Shown: in pieces, positions 55,135-64,000 of the stretch
Layout: every line of letters starts with the position of its first letter
Position numbering within the stretch: position 1 is the first letter of the stretch
Origin: Torreya grandis
Lineage: Eukaryota > Streptophyta > Pinopsida > Cupressales > Taxaceae
Reading direction: 5' to 3'
Length of the DNA stretch: 64,000 nucleotides
Assembly (NCBI GenBank): GCA_037957365.1
Contig: JARHVA010001923.1
Coordinates: forward strand, 16,001-80,000
Position numbers and translations under genes: made by a program
The notes under the pieces: generated by a model
Databases searched by the model: none
What the model was told of the DNA's origin: nothing
Seen by the model: the letters and a program-made list of their open reading frames with translations, nothing else

Positions 55135-55180
55135 ATTCCTTCCCTTCTTGAAATGTTTTATCCTCAAAACATAAGTGGAA
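55135..55180 (-). pseudogene. Polypurine tract and possible gypsy pol C-terminus
   Basis: On the minus strand, about 55180 to 55150 reads EDKTFQEG, a phrase frequent at the very end of plant gypsy chromovirus pol. It runs into AAGAAGGGAAGGAA and then the LTR start. The match is short. Confidence 0.45.
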
Positions 55181-55689
55181 ACCAAATAATGAGTGTACCT
55201 TAAATCATTACACACTTATCTCCATGCTCAATCATCCAACCAACCATATGTTATCTTGGTAAGTGATAACCATCAAATATTATTTACAATTTCCTTTGTG
55301 CTACTTTGATTCCATTCATGATTATATAATTATACCTCTTTAGTGTCTGTGCATAATGATTATTCCTCTGATTCTATATTTCATATTCTACTATGTTACT
55401 CTAATTCCATACATGACCATATTAGTTGTTATTTCTATTCCATGCATAGTCTTAGTGATTTATCCATTGATTCCATGTCCCATAATTTTTTTTACTATTC
55501 CAATTCAAAACATGATCATAGTAGTTCTTATTTGGCTTCCATGCATAGCTTGAATAATTGGTGATATTACACTCTTGGACATGCCTCTATGATTAATACC
55601 TCTCATGATTATGTGGGTGTTTATATGCCCAAAACTTAGTATCACATTCTATTATTATGAATTTATTAGCATTTTATTCTCCCTCTTCA

Positions 55690-56035
55690 ACTTTTTTAGC
55701 ATCGTCATCACTAATAGTATGCTCTATTTAATATTCTTCATCATCACCTAAATGTTTTTCCTTATTTTCCTTATTTTATTTTGATTATTTTTCATAATCA
55801 TCATCTATATTCTCTTCTTTATTATCATCATCATTATTTTCATCCTGTTCTTCTTTTTTTTCATAGTCTTGATCTTCTTTGTCCCATTAATTTAATAAAA
55901 CATATTCCATTTCATCACATGAAAACTTACACCATTTTATTCCTTAGTCATCCCACTAAAGTGTTGTAGTTACATAAGAAAATTTGACAAATCTATTTTC
56001 CACCAAATATTTTTTTAAATTATACTCCTCAAAAT
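55690..56035 (-). pseudogene. Decayed acidic ORF, unknown
   Basis: One minus-strand frame stays peptide-like for over 100 codons with only TAA/TAG stops. It opens EEYNLKKYLVENRFVKFSYV, goes on with IKWCKFSCDEMEYVL, and ends in a strongly acidic tract (DKEDQDYEKKEEQDENNDDD and beyond). I do not recognise the family. It lies just upstream, on the same strand, of the pol-end/LTR signals at 54676-55180 and may be part of that element. Confidence 0.4.
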
Positions 56036-59000
56036 AGAGCCACCATTATCTAGTGATGCAGGAGCATCAAGCTAAAATTTTCTAATAGATAAAAGTGGTT
56101 CAAGTTTGGAGTTATTATTTTTCAAGAGAAATTTCAAGGTAAATATCATGTATTTAAGGTCATTTAGAGTCCTATGAGTGAGTATTTAGAGTATCTAGAG
56201 TTTTCCCTCCAAAACCAACCAAATAAATTTTAAAATATTATCACAAGACAAAAATGAGCCCAAGCATGGTTAAAAATGTTGTTAGGAGGGTATAAACCTT
56301 GTAAAAGTCTAGTGAGTCATGTAGGGAATGTTTGGAAACTAAATCAACATAGGTCATTGAGCAAGACATCTAAAATGGAACTAATTTAACTCACTAGTGT
56401 ATGTAGAAGTTGGTTATGACAACCAACTTGATGTAACTACCAAAAGCCTACATTGAAAAGGATAAAATTAAAAGAGTCGTTTGGAGATAGATGGTGTAGG
56501 AGAGAGAGGGTGAGAGGTTGAAAATTTTACAAGAAGGTAAACAAGGAGTAATATAATAAAACTTGGTATACCTCTCAAGAAGTTGATGGAGTCCTTGTTT
56601 GGACAGTTTTGTGATAAAAAAATATCTAATTGACTAATAAGTGGATTTGTATTCATTTAATGGTTGTGTATTACCCTTGAACTATGTTTTGTCTTTAATA
56701 TTACTTTGATGCCATGTAAAGGTTGATATTGTGTTGAATTGTAGGTTTGAATAAGAGCTAAGGAGATAGGTTAAGAAAAGGATTATTTTGGTGTTTGCAC
56801 AATGTTAGGAAGACAATATTATCTTAGCCTAGGTTATGTAAAGTATTTGGATCATGAAGACTTTTAAAATATTGAGGAAACTAATTAAAATGGAATAACT
56901 TATAGAAAATAGTTAACTCTATTCATAACTTCTGCAGACTATATCACAGTCAAGCAACAAAAGGTATTGTTGAGTTTCTATGACATAGTCTATGAATATG
57001 TTGAGACTATGATTAGAAAATGAAAACATTGATTAAAATATAGTGTTAGAATCTAAATAGGATCAAATTACAAATACATTATTTTTAATAATGTAGTATT
57101 TGGTTGTCACAGTCATACCTTATTGGCATTAATTTAACCTTGTGCACAATCGACCCTTGCGAAGGGATTTACATATTGAAGGAATAAGATTAAACTTCAA
57201 TTTGTGGAACCTTGGTATGTGTAAATAAATTTTAGTTGAGTGGTTATAATGTGTAAATATTTTAAACACAAATTAAAAATAGTCATACCCCTGAACATTG
57301 TGGTAACTCATGTCAACAATTTAAATCCCCTATTTCATAGTCTTTGTGAATGGTTAACAAGTGTAGTGAATGAAGTCACTTAGTGAATGCTATCTACATA
57401 GAAATACTAAGTCGTATAAGTGTGTAATGAGGTTTAATTGATTGATTAAGGTCATTTTAAGAGATAGATAATCTTTGAATAGCTATAGTAGGATATAACC
57501 CTATTTTTAGTCTATCAAGGAACCCAAAAATGATATAAGTACTCAGCCTAGAAGATTGACATGGAATTAGAAATTAGGATAGATTAGTAGTAAGGAAAAG
57601 GTGAGTATGAAAGGACCCAAGGTAGGCCTTTAAATTTTTATAATAATGTGAAATACATGAAATCAAATCAAGGAATATAGAAATGTTACACAATGATCCA
57701 AAGACCCATAATTTTGTGTTTGGTAGGATATGAGATTATGGAGATTGTTGTCAACAAATAGATGATTGGGGAGTTGAATATTATTATAAGATACATTTAT
57801 AAGGTCTTGTAATGAGTTAAAATAAATTAAAACTAAAATAACCTTGTATTTACATTTCTTAGCCTGAGTACAGACCTTGTTTAGGGTTTCTTGGCAAATT
57901 ATATGTTTAGGTACTTAAAGAAGGAGTTGAAACTTTAAATTTTTAAAATAGCTTAGAAATACCATTATATAAGTGAATCACATGGTTTTTGGAAGTTTTG
58001 ATAAGTGTGGATATTTGGATAAAGGAAACTCAAAGTTGTAGAGTTGGAAGCTTGTATGAGACCTAATTAGAGGAGGAGTTGTGAACAAAACATGACCTAA
58101 ATAAATAATTGATCAAAGGGATTTTGGGTGAAGTTAAAAGATGGAAAATGGTATCTAAAAATGCTGATATGGTACTTAGAAGATGAGTGAATTTTATAAA
58201 ACCATGTAGGTTTGCCTTATAGAAGGACTAAAAGGAAGTATTGACAAGAATGAACTTGAGAAGGGTAGATGGTTGTTATTGATTGAGACAGAGCTTCCAA
58301 AGTGTTAAATTGAGAATGTTATGCCTAAAAGAGATAATTTATAAGATGAGTGTGTTTAATTTAGTTCCAAATCAATATTTTTGATGGTGAAGCATACAAG
58401 GTCTAATAACTAGTGAATGAAATAAAGTGCAAGCATTGGGATATAATATGGTTAGAGATGAATAGTAAACCTAAGGAGGTTGGTTAGTGAGAAGCTAGAA
58501 AGTGATTGAGAGGGAAATTGTGAGTGAAATTAAAGGAATGAAGTAAGAATTTATTTTTTTAAGATCCATAGAGATTAATTCCATCAAGAATTTTGTTCAT
58601 ATTACAACAAACAAGGATTTGAGGAAAAAATCTAATAAGCACAATGATCAAGCTAGTGAGATTAGAGTCTTGAAGATCAAAAGCCACCAAGTGTATGTGA
58701 CCAGTTTGTATTAAGAACCAAATAATGGTGTTATTGGATTATTCTCCCCATGCCTCTTCATCATATAACATCAATATGATCCTCCCCTAAAAATAATTTT
58801 AACTTCCTGATCAACAAAAATAACTAAGGTTAATGAAAAACCCTAAAATTTTAATAACTCTTGTGAAATTGATCCAAATAGTCCAAAATTGTTATTATAT
58901 CTTCCATGTATGATATTTCAACTCCATTGAAAATTTGGTAGATAAATGATAAAAAATTTGACATGTAGAGTAAATATAATAAAAATAATAAACTCGATAC

Positions 59001-59284
59001 AACTCACATAAAAATTGTAAAAGGTTCTAAAATTTTTGACTGTAGCTTTCTTGTATGCTAAAATTAAATAAGTAAATATTTAGTAGATAAATTCTTACAA
59101 TTTTGGAACATATGATTAATCTATTACAAACCCTAAAATAACAACTCTCTCAAAATGTAACATAAAAGCTTGAATATTTTACTGTGGCTTCCTTGAAATA
59201 ATATTTGATTGTAAGATATAAGCAATTCTCCAAACTTAAGGTTTCACCCACAATATTTGCCCAAATCAATGATCTGATAGTGCT
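56036..59284. other. Intergenic region
   Basis: No gene supported. A small perfect inverted repeat CCCTT-GCG-AAGGG lies at 57154-57166. The phrase AACCCTAAAAT recurs near 58841 and 59132 in diverged surroundings. The open frame 56468-56656 (-) lacks motifs. Confidence 0.5.
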
Positions 59285-59640
59285 TGTTACTCATTTATCT
59301 TAATATATTAGACCATATAACTAAGGGGTATGTGTGCCATATGTCAACATCTCCATCAACCCATATACATTAATATATCATATCCTAGGTACATAACATC
59401 ATGCTTCTATGACATGCCCCCATTTATGTGCCCCCTCTTTTGAGGTGATGGAGATAGAAACTGGTAGGTACCTAACCTTAAAAATAGAAAGTGGATATAT
59501 AATATATTTATGAATCATGTATCACATAGTGACAAAAATTCAAAATAGATATATTAATTAGGCTTGTAGTATGTAATCACATCAACTCATGAAGATGCAT
59601 GATATATATCATGGCAATGTCTATAAATTAATAGTAAAAA
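59285..59640 (-). mobile_element. LTR fragment plus dispersed repeat, copy 2
   Basis: 59285-59400 matches the end of the LTR-like block (CACTCATTTATCTTAATATATT to GGTACATAACA). It is joined directly to 59402-59640, which matches 53949-54180. In copy 1 the two parts are about 850 bp apart and in the opposite order, so this is a rearranged or differently cut piece of the same family. Confidence 0.65.
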
Positions 59641-61477
59641 CTCAACAAATAATGAAGCACACACACAAGATCACTCAATTTAATGAAAAGGAATGGTCCA
59701 AGGATACCTCATATAATGGGAATTCTCAAATGCCACATTATTTAATTGGATGACATATCTAAATGTTTAATCAACATGGAGTGACATATTCAAATTTCCA
59801 AACAACATACAATGGCGTAGGAGCCAATGTAAAATGAGTATATTCAAATTGTCCATAAGAAAGATAATATAAACCAATTTAATACACTCAAAGAAGTGAA
59901 AATGTTAATAAATGAAGTATAAATAGCCATCATAGGCATATTATACTAGTCCCTACATATATGTGTTAGCAAAAACATTATGTAGTATAGCATATGAAGT
60001 ACAATATGAAAGATATAAACATGGATATATACATGTGTAAGTGTTTGAATATAAGTTCAAACATGATAATTTAACATTGATAATCAATTATATGTAACTT
60101 TTATCAATCATGATCAAAGGAAGCAAATGCTCCCAACATACTATATGATGTGAGAAGAAAAAAGGTCCAATATCTTGAAGTGCATATATCATGTGTATGG
60201 GTATGCATGTATCACACTCAAATATACATGGAAAATATGTGTATTTATAAATAAAATGATATTCTATCTACTAACATAAATCAAACAACGTATATTCCAA
60301 GGAAATAATTAAATTAAGAAATGTTTTTTTTTGAATTATTTGAATGTTTTTATATTTTTGAAATATTTGATTTTTTAACATTTTGGAATGTTTGAAAATA
60401 ATATTTTTATCATATGATCCCATACAAGAGATAATCATATGTAGCTCCATATTTTGAATATGGTATATGAAACTGGTGATAATACCAAGGAGCATGCATA
60501 TGTGTCATATCTAGGTTTGTAGAATGTGTGGTATCCTACATGTCTAATAGGACTCTTTGATCATGAAGAAATAATATAAGGAGTAAGTGTTAGTGGAACC
60601 TATAATTGAGTGCTCTATGATTTATTTTTATTATTTTTAATTATAACATGTTTAGTTTTCATATATAACTAGGTATGTTATGTAGGATTAGATGAATATT
60701 TTGTGGAATCAACTATGTGTCTCTAGTGCAAAGGCCCCTCAATTATGGGCCATCTAATAAATGGGATTGCATGTTACTTAACCTTTTATGGATGATTATC
60801 CTTATTAGGTTTTATAATTAGTTGTCTTGGAATGAACTTCTCTTGCTCAAGTGGATATTATTCTATAATTCCAAGAACTATGACTACCATATTGGTATGA
60901 ATGTATTTAATACACCCATGTTTTGTGGAAGGTACTGTGTGGATTTTATGGAACCAAGATAATTGAATTAACATTTAAAAAATTAATGTATATGTTATAA
61001 CTGATAAATTGGTAACCACATGTGTTGGACCAGCATGTAAAGGTAAATCAATCTCACTAATATCATGTTGTCATGTCCCATTGAATGCTTTAATGGTTTT
61101 GGTCAAAGGGTATAAATCATCATTGTATATCCCAAATGTGTAAGTAGTATCATGGTACATAAATTCTCACTATAATCATTATTTATCATAACATTATGTT
61201 TAATTTTATGATCAATGTATGCTCAAATAAATATTAAATGAAGATCTGAGTCATTATCCACTATTTTGCTATCATTGAATGTTATTAATAAAAGTTATTT
61301 GAACCATAGGAGGTATTGTGCATGTATAAGTATAAATAATCCCATATAATGGGTGACCATAATGTGATGGAGGAAGATGTGAATTTTATGCCATTTAAAC
61401 CTCTAGATATTCTTAGAATTATCTTTTAAAATATTGTTAATTATATTCTTATCCTATTGATCCCGAAGTTATGAGCC
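59641..61477. other. Intergenic region
   Basis: AT-rich with T-rich runs at 60325-60410. No gene supported. Minus-strand peptide left of 61478 may continue the Tat fragment but is too decayed to call. Confidence 0.45.
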
Positions 61478-61720
61478 TCAATTCGTTAAAGGATCATCCA
61501 AGGTAATATTTTGGTCATCACTTAGGTCTTGGATATTATCCTTAAAGGTATAACATATATTCATATAATTCCTAGGGCCTTGGTGATAGTCACAATATTT
61601 ATTAATATCATATCCTTTGGGTAGAGGTTGACTCATATAAACCTCAATGGGAAGAGGGAGATATATGAGAGGACACTTAGTAAAATTTAGAATTAAATAA
61701 TTTAGGAATAAGTTAATCAT
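61478..61720 (-). pseudogene. Tat-type gypsy gag C-terminal fragment
   Basis: 80-codon open run on the minus strand. The core reads LPKGYDINKYCDYHQGPRN, followed by C...FKDNIQDLSDDQNIT. This is the CDYH...C...IQDL signature near the Gag C-terminus of Tat elements, also seen decayed in the nested Tat element at about 25620-25720. The usual GH between the two parts is changed (RNYM). No LTR was found nearby, so it is an isolated fragment of another copy. Confidence 0.72.
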
Positions 61721-63608
61721 GTAAATTTTATCTTAGGTGCATTGGATAATATGAGTTAATTAGGTTGATGTGGCACTGTGTTAACCTTTGTGGTTATTTC
61801 ATTTTTAGGTTTTATAGGTTTGACCTTGTATCTTGGTTTCATATGAAAATTTGTATTATATGTAGTCAATGTTTGCTACATTCTATGGACACTATTTCTA
61901 AATTATATAACACCTTAGTATTATACACTTGGAAAATATATATCATGGATGTACCTTCAGCTTATAGATATTTCTCACTACTTAAAGGCTCACATACACT
62001 ATCTCTTTGTGCCTATTGCTTATCTCTTAGTTTGACTAATGTTATCCTAATGACTTAGACCTTATATCATGTTCATAATTTTATTGTTACATCCTAATTT
62101 TCCTCTAGACTCATTAATCTATTAATTACTAGATTTTGTGGTTAATGATCGATTAACTTAATGTGTTAAGTGGCTAGATAAGTAATATAATGATTGTGGA
62201 TAGTTATTTATTACTTATGATCATGATAGTTAACTTGTTAGTTGTTCATATTCTATTATGGTGCATTATGATCATGATTATGCAATTTATTCAATTATAG
62301 TTGTTTATTATGATTATGTTAAGATATGATCTGACTACTACTTATTGAACTAAGGTAGATGTAGGATAGATTCCACCCTCTTGACTATGACTAAGGGAGA
62401 GTATCACTGGAGAGGATGGAGTGGATGGAGATGAGTGGGGAATAAGATAATGAATCTAAAACCCTAAACACACCACTTAGTTTCATGTTTTGCATGTGTT
62501 TTGTTGGTTGGTTAATTTTTATTATTTGTAACAAGCATCATATTATTGATGTGTTTCCTCAATTTGGTAGTGTTGATTATCATTATTACATATTAATTTA
62601 ATTTTAAGAAGAAGAGTTTTGATGTGATTGCATATTCTAACATTTTTATTGGTTGTGATCCACACATATAATGTTCAAAACTTATGCATTAATGTCTTGG
62701 CAATGATTGAATTTTTTACTGGTATTACCTAGTTAGAATATCATGTTTGGTGTGGTTGAAATGGTAATTAAGATAATTTATGTTTTATTGGATAGCATGT
62801 TATAAATCTTTGAGATGTTTTAATCATAGTTGGTATATGTATGCATACATATATATCAATAGCAATTTAAAAGGGTTGATTTGTTTAACTTAAGGCATAT
62901 CTATAATTATTCAATAGTTATTGAAGTATTGATGTTTATTGGGTCTCATGTTTTTATCAAATTAAGTGTTTTATTAAATCAAGTGGCACATTGATGTGAA
63001 CAGGTCGATGGCTTACCTTAATCCATGTTAAATATAATGAAGGTTATAATAGTTAAACAAGGCACAATTATTATTTTTGTTTGGGGTTAAAATCACTCTT
63101 TCCAACTATAATTATTTACATGATTATTTAACTCAAAATATTCTAGGAATTTAGGTTTTTGAACTAACAAGTTTCTAGACTATTTGAAGCCATAGTTGGA
63201 ATCACCATTGACATTGTCTAGTTGCATGGTTTTTCTATGGTGGTGTTATATTGGTTAACTAGACTATAGATGATTTTGGGTGAGCCATCATGCCAAAATT
63301 TTAGAAAATAATGATGGAACTAGAGATTCATTTTGTGAATACCTAGTTTTATGGAGATATTTTGGGAGTTTTGGCATTCAAGTGTGGAAATGATGAAGAT
63401 ATATGGAGGCCGATGGTTTGGAGAAGAAAATAAGTGGATGAGAAGAGCTTGGGAGAGGAATAATTTAGTCTTTCACTACCTAGAATTTGTTTACAGGTGG
63501 GGTTTATTGATATTATTCTTCTAGTTTTTATCATTTCGATATGATATTTATAGAACTCTAGTTTTTGGCCATTGATTTTTAAAATGGGTTCTTGAATTTT
63601 GTTAGTTA
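61721..63608. other. Intergenic region
   Basis: No gene supported. A perfect 20-bp palindrome, TATATGTATGCATACATATA, lies at 62834-62853. The open frame 61765-62058 lacks motifs. Confidence 0.5.
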
Positions 63609-63623
63609 TTTTTTTTAAAGAAT

Positions 63624-63635
63624 ATATATACACAC

Positions 63636-63670
<35 letters not shown>

Positions 63671-63686
63671 TACACATATACATATA
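63624..63686. repeat. (ACATAT)n-like short tandem repeat
   Basis: ATACAT hexamers with some variants, about eight to nine units. Confidence 0.85.
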
Positions 63687-63729
63687 AACTGATGACCTTA
63701 AGAATGGGTACAACCCATCCACAAGGTTG

Positions 63730-63730
<1 letters not shown>

Positions 63731-63809
<79 letters not shown>
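63731..63809. repeat. (AC)n microsatellite
   Basis: About 39 uninterrupted AC units. The Cys/Val frames on the minus strand here are artefacts. The last 190 bases of the window show no feature. Confidence 0.97.
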
Positions 63810-63810
<1 letters not shown>

Positions 63811-64000
63811 TCTACCCATTTGTAAATAGTTGAGTTATTTATATGTTCTATTATATTTTTAGATGGTTGAATGGAACCTAGGTGTTTGAAACTCTGGGAA
63901 TAAAATAAAATTATAAATAGATTCAAGCCTTTAGCTATGTGTTGTTGATTTAACAATACATAAATGTTTGAATTTTTTATATTATAGATAAATTTAAAAT

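Noticed and set aside
62834..62853. 20-bp perfect palindrome as a regulatory site
   Set aside because: Built from TATATG/CATATA steps common in this AT-rich DNA; no neighbouring gene to regulate.
63349..63956. Two long overlapping minus-strand frames
   Set aside because: Both are kept open by the AC and ACATAT repeats; no family motif.

Overview
The window looks like nuclear DNA of a land plant with a large, repeat-rich, AT-rich genome. A gymnosperm would fit, but the sequence does not prove it. I see no intact host gene, no tRNA or rRNA gene and no CRISPR array. Every coding trace I could place belongs to a decayed LTR retrotransposon, and nearly all in-frame stops are TAA or TAG at positions where these families normally carry Gln. 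This is the pattern expected from long silencing and 5-methylcytosine deamination.

The main structure is a nested set of elements from 4015 to 43140. The oldest layer is a plus-strand Ty3/gypsy element with LTRs at 4020-7002 and 41641-43135 and a CATAC target duplication on both outer sides. Its order is 5' LTR, PBS, gag, protease, RT, RNase H, integrase, an extra post-pol ORF with coiled-coil character, PPT, 3' LTR. Four later events broke it up. (1) A solo LTR (4520-5998, ATGAT duplication) sits in the 5' LTR; the 3' LTR preserves the empty site. (2) A plus-strand Ty1/copia element (12449-34452) sits in the integrase. (3) A minus-strand Tat-lineage gypsy element with a second RNase H domain (about 16152-32245) sits inside the copia integrase. 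(4) A short minus-strand LTR element without recognisable pol (36744-39897, CTCAA duplication) sits in the post-pol ORF. With the nested insertions removed, the outer element is about 12.5 kb with LTRs of about 1.5 kb.

The left flank (1-4014) is intergenic and holds a degenerate tandem array with a period near 180 bp. The right flank (43141-64000) is mostly intergenic. It holds a tandem duplication of about 1.3 kb whose two copies carry very different microsatellites, several minisatellites, a minus-strand LTR with pol-end and PBS-like signals on opposite sides, a degenerate acidic ORF, and a minus-strand Tat gag fragment at 61478-61720.

Nothing here is expressed as a working system. The parts relate through insertion order rather than function, and the value of the window is that most insertion events can be reconstructed to the base.
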